Assembly (NCBI GenBank): GCA_003164415.1
Contig: PLTK01000191.1
Coordinates: forward strand, 3,691-17,809
Direction: 5' to 3'
Length of the DNA stretch: 14,119 nucleotides
Source of the DNA: Methanobacterium sp.
GTDB lineage: Archaea; Methanobacteriota; Methanobacteria; Methanobacteriales; Methanobacteriaceae
The notes below the pieces were generated by a model that did no database searches, had not been told where the DNA came from, and worked only from the letters and a program-made list of their open reading frames with translations. Shown here in pieces: positions 6,698 to 13,382 of the stretch (the first letter of the stretch is position 1; every line of letters starts with the position of its first letter). The translations under genes were made by a program, and so were the position numbers.

Positions 6698-7348
6698 CTA
6701 AGAATTTTTGATCCTTGAAGGCAGAAATATGCTGGTAATAAGTCCTAAAAGTAATATTAATGCCAGAATATTAAATGTTTGTTTCATTGCCGAACTTATT
6801 GTTGAATCTAATATTTGATTCACTTCTGACAATGTACTAGGAGGAACATTAAGAGTACCCGTCTGCATCTTCTCTACATAAAATATAACACTGCTGTCTA
6901 TTTATTCTTTAGTCATATTTCCAGATAAACTGGAACTTTCAATAGATGTGGTGATACCGCCAAAAATTCCTAATAATAATAAAACACCAATTAAAGCCGT
7001 ACCAATGGAATATCCTAAATTTTTAAATGCATTAAAATAACCAGCAGCATCTGTTTCTTGATCGTTTCTGACTGCAGACATTGTGAGATTTGTTAATTGT
7101 GAAAGTAAAAATCCTATACCAATACCAAATATCACTGTTCCAAGTATGATATCAATAATTTGAGTGTATAGATTAAATGATGTACCAAGGATGAGTGATC
7201 CTGCCGCTGCAACTATAAAACCAATTATTAAGATGTATCGAGAGCCAAAAAAAGATGATAATCTAGCGCCAAGCAGTGAAAATAGTAAAATAGTAATTGA
7301 TGCCGGTAAAAGAGCAAGACCAGTAGTAAATGCATTTGAATCTTTCAT
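6698..7348 (-). pseudogene. MFS drug/proton antiporter (DHA2 type), 3' half with an internal stop
   Basis: Remnant of a multi-helix major facilitator exporter. The frame from ATG 7348 begins at NAFTTGLALLPASITILLF, which in DHA2 exporters lies in the second half of the protein. It continues through RLSSFFGSRYILIIGF and GIGIGFLLSQLTNLTMSAV. A TAA at 6902-6904 interrupts after residue 148. The same frame then stays open for 67 more codons to TAG at 6698-6700 and encodes a last membrane helix (FNILALILLLGLITSIFLP), so the stop is inside the original gene. The first half is absent: 7349-7694 has no MFS coding in any frame. GAGGAT lies five bases before ATG 7348, so a short peptide may still be made. 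Decay is the simplest reading. Confidence 0.8.
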
Positions 7349-7694
7349 AAATTATCCTCTTCTATAATTCCAATAACTTTGGCATTAAACAGTTATAGTA
7401 TACTATATCTCTTTTAGAACATTTCATTCTATGGATATAGGAACAAATTTACAAAATATCTGGCAACATTTTAATCTCACTTAATTTTCAATTGTTCATA
7501 GATCATTAAAATTAACCTAACAATACAATAATTTATATTCTAAAAAAAATGTTAATAATAGGTTCAACATAAAATGGTATATTATATTAGGCTTATTTAG
7601 TATATTCATAACCTCTTATGTATTTTAATAGCCTTGATTAATATTTGTTGAATTAATAATCCTTAATTTGTAATTCTTAACCGATAGTGATATA
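7349..7694. other. 346-base divergent intergenic region
   Basis: Lies between the MFS remnant (minus) and larB (plus), so it should hold both promoters. The palindrome at 7391-7410 is the one clear element. Upstream of larB, several TATA-like tracts occur between 7575 and 7665, and I cannot pick one. AGTGAT four bases before ATG 7695 serves as the larB ribosome binding site. No coding sequence is seen. Confidence 0.4.
7391..7410. promoter_or_regulatory. Palindrome AGTTATAGTATACTATATCT, probable operator
   Basis: Eighteen of 20 positions are symmetric, with a perfect 14-bp core at 7394-7407. It lies 43-62 bases before the start of the MFS remnant, where a TATA box and operator would be. Symmetric sites of this size are typical for TetR- or MarR-type repressors, which often control drug exporters. 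No such regulator gene is present in the window. Confidence 0.45.
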
Positions 7695-8465
7695 ATGAAA
7701 GAAATACTTCAAAAACTTGTAAACGGTGAAATAACAGCTGAAACAGCTGAAAAAATGCTCAAACCCATGCAGATCATGGAGCTAGAAGATTTTGCTAAGA
7801 TCGATGTATGTCGTGATATCAGAACAGGTGCCCCGGAAGCAGTTTTTGCTGAAGGAAAAGAAAACGAAGAAATAGTTAAAATACTTATGAACTGTACTCC
7901 CAATGGCCGTATAATGGTAACAAGACTTCCAAAAGAAAGATTTGAAGATATTAAAGATGAATTAAATCCACTTATTGTTAAAGGGTTCAAAGTTGTGTAC
8001 AACAGAAGGGCCAAAATTTTAATGGTTAAAAACCATGAAGCGCCAAAAATAGGTAAAATTGGAGTCATAACCGCCGGCACATCAGATATTCCAGTAGCCG
8101 AAGAGGCCAGAGTAGTTGCTGAGGAAGCAGGTTGTGAAGTTTTAACATCCTACGATGTGGGTGTGGCAGGAATTCATAGACTTTTTTCACAAGTACGAAG
8201 AATGATAGAAAGTAATGTGGAAGTTATTATTGTGGCGGCTGGAATGGAAGGAGCTTTACCATCTGTTGTTGCTGGACTAGTGGATGTTCCTGTTGTTGGT
8301 TTACCTACTTCAGTCGGTTATGGAGTTGGTGAAGGAGGATTCACAGCGTTATATGCTATGTTACAGTCATGTGCTCCAGGAATTGGCGTGGTTAATATTG
8401 ATAATGGTTATGGAGCTGCAGTATTCGCTTCAACAATAATTAAATCAAGACAAAAACATCTTTAA
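7695..8465 (+). CDS. larB: LarB: pyridinium-3,5-bisthiocarboxylate mononucleotide (NPN nickel cofactor) biosynthesis carboxylase
   Basis: First enzyme of nickel-pincer-nucleotide cofactor synthesis. It carboxylates and hydrolyses nicotinate adenine dinucleotide to pyridinium-3,5-biscarboxylate mononucleotide. The 256 residues comprise a short helical N-terminus, a middle domain, and a PurE-like C-terminal domain from about residue 119: VITAGTSDIPVAEEA (124-138), VAAGMEGALPSVVAG, and PTSVGYGVGEGGFTAL. QSC226APG carries the cysteine that corresponds to the substrate-binding Cys of characterised LarB. The length is normal for the family. The gene stands alone; larC and larE are not in the window, nor is a lactate racemase, so the enzyme that uses the cofactor here is unknown. 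Confidence 0.93.
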   Translation: MKEILQKLVNGEITAETAEKMLKPMQIMELEDFAKIDVCRDIRTGAPEAVFAEGKENEEIVKILMNCTPNGRIMVTRLPKERFEDIKDELNPLIVKGFKVVYNRRAKILMVKNHEAPKIGKIGVITAGTSDIPVAEEARVVAEEAGCEVLTSYDVGVAGIHRLFSQVRRMIESNVEVIIVAAGMEGALPSVVAGLVDVPVVGLPTSVGYGVGEGGFTALYAMLQSCAPGIGVVNIDNGYGAAVFASTIIKSRQKHL

Positions 8466-8508
8466 AATCCCCTTATTTTTAGTTCGCCTAATTTATATCG
8501 GTAATTAT

Positions 8509-8527
8509 TTAAAAAAATTGAAAAAAG
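8509..8527 (-). terminator. Oligo-T tracts ending the DUF5518 transcript
   Basis: A7 (8511-8517) and A6 (8521-8526) read as T-runs on the minus strand, 13-30 bases after the DUF5518 stop. A T5 stretch at 8476-8480 may end the convergent larB transcript. Confidence 0.45.
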
Positions 8528-8539
8528 AATGGTAAAAAT

Positions 8540-8902
8540 TCAGTTCTTTCCACTTATAAGAGATCCTATAGCACCACCAACGCCTACAACAAATCCGCTG
8601 GTAACAAAAATATAAACAATCCATGTAACCGATGCAATTGCCGCTGTTGTAAATCCTACCAGGCCCGCAGTTATTGTTCCGCCTATTAATAAGATTATTG
8701 AGATTACTATTGCACCAAAAGCGCCTGCAACAAGACCATTTCCAAATCCTGTTAAGACACCTCCACCTACCATAAGACCAACAATAATGCCTGCTAAGAA
8801 TAATCCAACACCAATACCTATTGAATGAAAGAAATATCCAAACACATTTGACAATATCACAACCATTATAAACCCAACAAATGCTGCTGTCCAGTTCACC
8901 AA
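8540..8902 (-). CDS. DUF5518 family membrane protein
   Basis: Glycine-rich integral membrane protein of 120 residues with about four helices (roughly 5-25, 29-52, 58-80 and 88-112) and almost no soluble part. The opening M-V-N-W, the central IGVGLFLAGIIVGLMVGGG and the glycine-rich end resemble the DUF5518 family common in Methanobacteriales. Function is unknown. The start is TTG 8902, five bases after a strong GGGGTGAT; GTG 8899 is the alternative and would lose only the first residue. It has its own TATA box upstream and T-tracts downstream, so it is transcribed alone even though mptD ends just upstream on the same strand. Confidence 0.8.
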   Translation of the reverse strand: MVNWTAAFVGFIMVVILSNVFGYFFHSIGIGVGLFLAGIIVGLMVGGGVLTGFGNGLVAGAFGAIVISIILLIGGTITAGLVGFTTAAIASVTWIVYIFVTSGFVVGVGGAIGSLISGKN

Positions 8903-8961
8903 AACTAATCACCCCTTTTGTTATAGTAATATCATTTTGTAAAGTAGAATATATTCTTACA

Positions 8962-8972
8962 AATATATAAAG
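8962..8972 (-). promoter_or_regulatory. TATA box of the DUF5518 gene
   Basis: On the minus strand this reads TTTATATATTT, preceded by GAAC and an A-rich stretch that could serve as the BRE. Transcription would start about 25 bases on, near 8942, leaving a leader of about 40 bases that contains the GGGGTGAT ribosome binding site. This is the clearest archaeal promoter in the window. Confidence 0.6.
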
Positions 8973-8993
8973 TTCTTTTTTTTAGTTTTAGGA

Positions 8994-9362
8994 TTAATCA
9001 ACTTCTTCAACAAACATCAATGGATAATTTAGTTCTTTAATAAACTTCAATCGTATTATTGCTCTTTTATTCGAGTAATCAGAAACAACCTTAACATCTA
9101 ACATTTCACCTGTCAATGATATATAGTCGAACTCATTTTTAACTTTATCAAGTATTTCCCTATCTATTTTTATTTCAACTTTATTAATACAAGGCTGAAG
9201 TGTCATGGCATCTTCAATGGATTTTTCAAGAGTTTCTACATTTTTAATACTAACTGGAGTTCCAACAAATTGATGAAACAATGCCCCCATAGTTATGGCA
9301 CCCTCAAAAATTGCCCTTTCCCTTTTTGTAATATTTTTAAAGTATTTTTCATCAACATCCAT
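8994..9362 (-). CDS. mptD: Archaeal dihydroneopterin aldolase (methanopterin biosynthesis)
   Basis: Archaeal-type (MptD) aldolase, 122 residues. It cleaves 7,8-dihydroneopterin to 6-hydroxymethyl-7,8-dihydropterin and glycolaldehyde on the route to tetrahydromethanopterin, and is unrelated to the bacterial FolB fold. The signature is the N-terminal YFKNITKRERAIFEGAI followed by MGALFHQFVGTP, with conserved acidic and histidine residues E20 and H30. The frame is open to an ATG at 9383, but the family begins at MDVDEKYF. ATG 9362 lies one base after the TAA of the sortase gene, with GGTG seven bases upstream. So it is probably translated together with the sortase, although the two functions have no obvious link. 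Confidence 0.88.
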   Translation of the reverse strand: MDVDEKYFKNITKRERAIFEGAITMGALFHQFVGTPVSIKNVETLEKSIEDAMTLQPCINKVEIKIDREILDKVKNEFDYISLTGEMLDVKVVSDYSNKRAIIRLKFIKELNYPLMFVEEVD

Positions 9363-9363
9363 T

Positions 9364-10089
9364 TTAAACACCGAATAGATCATTAACCCATGCTAATTTA
9401 GATTCAATTGCATCAGGAGGACTTGGGAATAAAAACGCATATATTAATAGTATGGTTATGGCTATCGTTGCTATGAATAGGATATATTGATCCTGTTTAA
9501 TTGGATAGAAATAGCTTAAAATGGTACCACTTGCAAAAAATCCTATGATAATTAATATGGCATATGGAGGATCATCTGCCGGTTTTTTTTCTGAATTGTT
9601 AATAGGATAAATATTTTCCTGTTTAGCTTCAATCATCAACCTTTCTTTGTCTGATCCCAAAGGATAACATGTTATTAAGAATAAAACTTTACCCTGTTCA
9701 ATTGATAACATATAAGAAGCTGGAACTACCGTTGAATTCATAACCTGATATTCTACATTGCCTATTCCTGGCCACTCAACAGTGATATTATCCCCTGCTT
9801 GAAGTTTATCAAGATTTAAAAATGGAGATCCATAGAACGTTCTATGCCCGAAAATTGCAACCGTTCCTAAACTTGGTTCAGCAGATCTGGGATCATGATA
9901 TATACCATAATCTATGGATTTATCATTTATAGCTTGATCAATACCTATTTTAGGAATTTCTAAATAAGGAGTCTCGGAATTATTTCCAATAATGTTATCT
10001 GCTGATGCATAATAACTCACTTCAATTAAACCGTAGAGAGTTATGATCAACATTCCAATTAAAACGAAAAGAGTTGAAAGTTTTATCAT
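9364..10089 (-). CDS. Membrane-anchored sortase (class D/E-like transpeptidase)
   Basis: Cysteine transpeptidase expected to cut a C-terminal sorting signal of an exported protein and join it to a cell-surface acceptor. The 241 residues carry an N-terminal membrane helix (5-24), an entry segment YLEIPKIGID, and the full triad: His82 (FGHRTFYGSPF), Cys141 (LITCYP) and Arg150 (DKERLMIEA). After the catalytic domain come a charged linker and two more membrane helices (about 177-196 and 202-221), which is unusual. The catalytic domain lies between helix 1 and helix 2, consistent with an outward-facing enzyme. The ribosome binding site before ATG 10089 is weak. It begins 34 bases after a gene for a protein with a sorting-like tail, its likely substrate. 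Confidence 0.9.
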   Translation of the reverse strand: MIKLSTLFVLIGMLIITLYGLIEVSYYASADNIIGNNSETPYLEIPKIGIDQAINDKSIDYGIYHDPRSAEPSLGTVAIFGHRTFYGSPFLNLDKLQAGDNITVEWPGIGNVEYQVMNSTVVPASYMLSIEQGKVLFLITCYPLGSDKERLMIEAKQENIYPINNSEKKPADDPPYAILIIIGFFASGTILSYFYPIKQDQYILFIATIAITILLIYAFLFPSPPDAIESKLAWVNDLFGV

Positions 10090-10123
10090 TTCTTTGATGT
10101 TAACTTACTTCCAACTAATAAGT

Positions 10124-11077
10124 TTATCGTAAAAATTTAGAGTATCCAATTCCTGCTAAAATCACTATTGCACCTATTATCAACAGGCCGAATGGAAGTC
10201 CTGTATTCTTAGTTGGTATGGTCAGAGGATCAGAACTAGGATCTGAACTAGGATCACCTGCTGGATCTGGTAGAGGTAAAGAATTTATTCTGGATGACGG
10301 AGACTGTGTGTTTGCCGGAGTAACACTGTTTCCTGATGGCCATTGATATGTGTACGAGTAAGATTTTGTCTGACCGGGATACAATGTAACATCCCAAGCT
10401 GCAGTTTGTGCTTGTGGGAATTCATCATCAATCCAATCAACTGTTGGATTGGAGGCTGTGAGTGCTGAATTAATAGGTACGAGTGGTGCCCTAACGTTAC
10501 CTTCTACCCTAGGTCCTGTGGTTTCCATATTTTTTAGGAAGAAGAAAAAGTGTCCCTGCCATAGTTCAAGCTGAAGATTAGGATTTAAGACATTTATTTC
10601 ATCTGGCATGAACCAAGTAGCTGTTAATCCTGGATCGTTAATTACAGGCCAGAAAGTATTATTTATCCCTGTTCTTTCTATTACAAATGGAACTCCATTT
10701 GCAACCATTGTAAATGTTACTGCTCGTGTTTGACCAGAGTCAACTTCCCACCCCAGATCACCACCAGGATTTAGCACATTAATCATTCTAATTGCAGCAG
10801 GGTCTGTAGAAATTACTGTCCATCCAATATTAGGATTAACCGTTCCGTCACCGGAATATAATTGACTTACTTTGAAAAATTCCGCATGGTTGTTATTATT
10901 TTTAATAACTACATGTATTGTGGCTTGAAGGTATGTAAAAGCTAAAGTAGAATTATCAGATTGGATCCAAGCAGCCTGATCGCTAGCAGCATCAGCTACA
11001 AGTGTACTTGAAACTCCTAAAACAACGAATAAAACTGCTAACGCAGCACATAAAATATTGACCCTGTTGAAGACCAT
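10124..11077 (-). CDS. Exported surface protein with a sortase-type C-terminal sorting signal
   Basis: Predicted sortase substrate of 317 residues, with no recognised domain family. Residues 1-30 are a signal peptide (NRVNILCAALAVLFVVLG, cut near ADA). The mature part is Asn/Trp-rich and beta-like. A Pro/Asp/Ser linker follows at 271-284 (DPAGDPSSDPSSDP). The end is TIPTKNTG (286-293), then a hydrophobic helix and the basic tail SKFLR. That order (short motif with T-G, helix, positive tail) is the layout of LPXTG-type signals, with PxxNTG in place of LPxTG. I start at ATG 11077, which has GGGGG seven bases upstream and exposes the signal peptide. The longer frame to TTG 11179 runs through a terminator-like hairpin and is rejected. 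Confidence 0.8.
   Translation of the reverse strand: MVFNRVNILCAALAVLFVVLGVSSTLVADAASDQAAWIQSDNSTLAFTYLQATIHVVIKNNNNHAEFFKVSQLYSGDGTVNPNIGWTVISTDPAAIRMINVLNPGGDLGWEVDSGQTRAVTFTMVANGVPFVIERTGINNTFWPVINDPGLTATWFMPDEINVLNPNLQLELWQGHFFFFLKNMETTGPRVEGNVRAPLVPINSALTASNPTVDWIDDEFPQAQTAAWDVTLYPGQTKSYSYTYQWPSGNSVTPANTQSPSSRINSLPLPDPAGDPSSDPSSDPLTIPTKNTGLPFGLLIIGAIVILAGIGYSKFLR
10227..10255. repeat. Two 12-base tandem units in the surface-protein linker
   Basis: GGATCAGAACTA (10227-10238) is followed directly by GGATCTGAACTA (10239-10250) and a partial GGATC. It encodes the Asp-Pro-Ser-Ser repeats just before the sorting signal. Such repeats can gain or lose units and so change the length of the wall-spanning linker. 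Confidence 0.7.
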
Positions 11078-11112
11078 TAATAAACCCCCGATTACTGGTT
11101 TAATCGTTACCC

Positions 11113-11126
11113 ATTTGATAAATATT
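11113..11126 (-). promoter_or_regulatory. Possible TATA region of the surface protein-sortase-mptD unit
   Basis: On the minus strand AATATTTATC lies just downstream of the terminator-like hairpin and 36-50 bases before ATG 11077. A start site about 25 bases on would leave a leader of roughly 15-20 bases that still contains the GGGGG ribosome binding site. The match to a consensus TATA box is only fair. Confidence 0.35.
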
Positions 11127-11130
11127 GCCC

Positions 11131-11186
11131 AAAAAAAATTTAATTGCAACCTCCTTATTCCTCTAATAATTGGTTGCAATTTTTTT
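11131..11186. terminator. Bidirectional hairpin terminator between two envelope units
   Basis: AATTGCAACC (11142-11151) and GGTTGCAATT (11172-11181) form a perfect 10-bp stem with a 20-base loop. On the minus strand the stem is followed by T8 (A at 11131-11138). On the plus strand it runs into T7 (11180-11186). It lies 35-85 bases after the stop of the DUF515-like gene and before the surface-protein gene. It probably ends the asd-pssA-DUF515 transcript. An attenuator controlling read-through into the sortase unit is an alternative. Confidence 0.6.
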
Positions 11187-11215
11187 GTGAATCAGATATT
11201 TGTCTTATTATTTTC

Positions 11216-12649
11216 CTATGACCCATATATTTGGTGAAGTTCTTGTATCATCCATGTTGGTGCGCTCTGAGTTGGAACTACTAGGTATAAACTCGAAGAA
11301 GCTAAAAAGTTGTCATTCTGAATTACCCATAATGCATTTGCCCTAGGAACCTCTAAAACAACCAAATAGTTAGCCGACATGTCTCCAAGATTTGAAACCC
11401 TTTCAAAGTTAGATAATTTCCATCCATAAGCTGTTAAGAGCGTGTTTATCTGTGCTTGGTTCCAGTTTCCAGAAGCTCCAGCTTGTAGAACCTGTTCTAT
11501 AGTTCCGGTAGCTTGTGATCCACTTGAAACACCTAACCCTGAACCATCTATACTCACTGCTGTTGCACAACTCAAGTTAGCATTGTAATCACTGCTACTT
11601 GTTGTATCCCTTAAAATCGCTAGTACTGTAGCTCCACTAATTTCCGGAGCTGCACTATTTGTTGTAGAAGGGGCAGCTGTAGTATTATTTCCAGTTGTTG
11701 CTGCACTGGTATTCACATTTTGATATACATCTACAGAATCCCCAACATTAAGAAGTCCTCCTGCAGCTTGTATTCTAGATAAGTATACTGGAATGGCAAC
11801 AGTATCCGGTGTTGTTATTTGCATATTAGCTAATACACTTGCATCTGCTTCATTAACAACTGTCTGTGCATCCGCATCTTTAACAATTAAATTTTTCACG
11901 TTAGCAGAACTTGCAGAAGCAGCATCAACTGTATTTGCAGCCGGTGTAGTAGAATAACTTATTTGTACCCGCCCATAAGGATCCGACTTATTAGTAATCT
12001 GTTGAGTCTGATAAGTCCTCCAATCAGTGGTAGCAGGGCCAATTACGTCCACTGCAAGAGCCTGATCTGGTGTTTGTGCGCCGGAAATCTTCAACAATAA
12101 ACTGCTTTTATTTGGATCGTTAGCCAGAGCACCCTTGAAATAAGAGTTGACTTCGCTAATCTTGGCATTTTGTGCACTAACCAACGTTTGTTGATAAGGT
12201 GAATAAACAAGGAAGTAATATCCTGCCCCCACTAGTATAATTAAAATAATACCAAAAACAGCTGCACCAACAAGTGTCCGTTGATCGTCTTCAGGTAGTT
12301 GTTTCCCTAGTCCCCCACCTAAACCCGCGAATGCACCGGGTTTTTTCTTCTCTGGCGGTCTCAGACGAGGTTTATCAAGTTGTGGTTTTGGTTTAGGTTT
12401 TGGCATAGGTCGAGGTATTTTATTATCAGGAGATACTTTTTTATCCCCATTACTCAATTTAACCCTGTCATTATCCGATTTAGGCTTATCACTATCTTTA
12501 TCTTTAGATTTGCCTGAAACTTTCCCTACCATATCTTTAAGTCGTCCTCCGATATCAGAATTATCGGAATCAGATTTTTTCCCGTTCTTCCTGAGATCAG
12601 GGGTATCGTTTTTATCTTTATCTTTTTTTCCTAGTATCTTATCTAACAT
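11216..12649 (-). CDS. Single-pass membrane protein, DUF515-like
   Basis: Protein of 477 residues with three parts. First is a Lys/Asp/Pro-rich, disordered, probably cytoplasmic N-terminus (1-125, with IPRPMPKPKPKP near 78-89). Next is one membrane helix (about 126-149). Last is a large, probably outside, domain rich in Ala, Ser, Thr and Asn. I read it as DUF515, a family of unknown function in methanogens. The segment IPVYLSRIQAAGGLLNVGDSVDVY resembles the beta-clip (SAF/CpaB-like) domain of pilus assembly proteins, but this is weak. The frame extends to GTG 12658; ATG 12649 is better placed relative to AAGTGGT. It overlaps the end of pssA by 11 bases, so it is translated with the lipid genes. 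Confidence 0.7.
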   Translation of the reverse strand: MLDKILGKKDKDKNDTPDLRKNGKKSDSDNSDIGGRLKDMVGKVSGKSKDKDSDKPKSDNDRVKLSNGDKKVSPDNKIPRPMPKPKPKPQLDKPRLRPPEKKKPGAFAGLGGGLGKQLPEDDQRTLVGAAVFGIILIILVGAGYYFLVYSPYQQTLVSAQNAKISEVNSYFKGALANDPNKSSLLLKISGAQTPDQALAVDVIGPATTDWRTYQTQQITNKSDPYGRVQISYSTTPAANTVDAASASSANVKNLIVKDADAQTVVNEADASVLANMQITTPDTVAIPVYLSRIQAAGGLLNVGDSVDVYQNVNTSAATTGNNTTAAPSTTNSAAPEISGATVLAILRDTTSSSDYNANLSCATAVSIDGSGLGVSSGSQATGTIEQVLQAGASGNWNQAQINTLLTAYGWKLSNFERVSNLGDMSANYLVVLEVPRANALWVIQNDNFLASSSLYLVVPTQSAPTWMIQELHQIYGS

Positions 12650-13358
12650 TTGGACCACTTCTGCGAAGCTTGGCGTATAATCCCATGAAAGGCACCGCTA
12701 ATAAATATATTAATGTGGTAATGAATAAAAGCTTTGCGGGAATATTTGCCACCGCTGCCAAAATGTGTTGTGGCAAAAGTGTAGCAATTATAAGTACACT
12801 ACCTGCAAAAACTATTTTAATTCCTTTAAATTTTGGATAAGAAATTGTGCTTACCATTAACACTGATACCACTACCATTATGACAAGTGCCAAGTCTGCT
12901 CTGAAAATACCTGAAAGGTAAAATGATCCAAGGATCAGGGCTGTTGATGGTATGGGTAAGCCCACAAAATTTTCATCTGAGCCTTCCCCCGAATCTGCAA
13001 TTACATTAAACCTTGCGAGTCTTAAAATCCCACATAATAGTATTAGGAGTGCTACTACTATATTAATGTATGGTATACTAAACGAAGCGCATGCCGAATA
13101 CAAAAGCATTCCCGGTGCAACACCAAACGAAATTACATCAGATAATGAGTCAATATTTTCACCAAATCCAAACTTATCAACTCGTTTAGTCTTTCGTGCC
13201 ACCCAGCCATCTAACGAATCAAAAATTACTGCAACTAGCATAAACTGTGCAGCAACAGCCAGATAACCATTTAAAACCATTATGATAGATAAAAACCCGA
13301 AAGAAGCGTTTCCCATTGAAACTAGATCTGCATAACCCATGTACTTCTTCATATTCAT
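12639..13358 (-). CDS. pssA: Archaetidylserine synthase (CDP-alcohol phosphatidyltransferase)
   Basis: Integral membrane enzyme of 239 residues that joins L-serine to CDP-archaeol to give archaetidylserine. The CDP-alcohol phosphotransferase motif is present: D47-x2-D50-G51-x2-A54-R55, then G66-x3-D70-x3-D74, followed by VISFGVAPG, which is typical of serine-using members. The gap between A-R and G66 is ten residues, two more than the usual eight, because of an extra Phe-Gly (KFGFGENID). About six to eight membrane helices follow. ATG 13358 has GAGGT eight bases upstream. It lies 24 bases after asd, and the product is the substrate of Asd, so the order is enzyme 2, then enzyme 1 of one pathway. 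Confidence 0.93.
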   Translation of the reverse strand: MNMKKYMGYADLVSMGNASFGFLSIIMVLNGYLAVAAQFMLVAVIFDSLDGWVARKTKRVDKFGFGENIDSLSDVISFGVAPGMLLYSACASFSIPYINIVVALLILLCGILRLARFNVIADSGEGSDENFVGLPIPSTALILGSFYLSGIFRADLALVIMVVVSVLMVSTISYPKFKGIKIVFAGSVLIIATLLPQHILAAVANIPAKLLFITTLIYLLAVPFMGLYAKLRRSGPNVR

Positions 13359-13382
13359 TTTAAAAAACCTCTTCAGATCTAT

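Noticed and set aside
6902..6904. Internal stop in the MFS frame read as programmed read-through or pyrrolysine
   Set aside because: The codon is TAA, not TAG, there is no obvious recoding element, and the gene also lacks its first half, so decay is simpler.
7709..8080. Minus-strand frame of 123 codons inside larB
   Set aside because: Antisense shadow of a well-conserved gene; composition reflects the complement of larB.
8505..8912. Minus-strand frame of 135 codons overlapping the DUF5518 gene
   Set aside because: It is very rich in Trp, Cys and Arg with no family character, while the overlapping frame encodes a clear four-helix membrane protein with a good ribosome binding site.
10021..10123. 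Separate promoter for the sortase gene
   Set aside because: The 34-base gap after the surface-protein stop has no convincing TATA box at the right distance, so co-transcription is more likely.
11078..11179. N-terminal extension of the surface protein to TTG 11179
   Set aside because: It would place 34 residues before a clean signal peptide, has no spaced ribosome binding site, and runs through the hairpin and T-tract.
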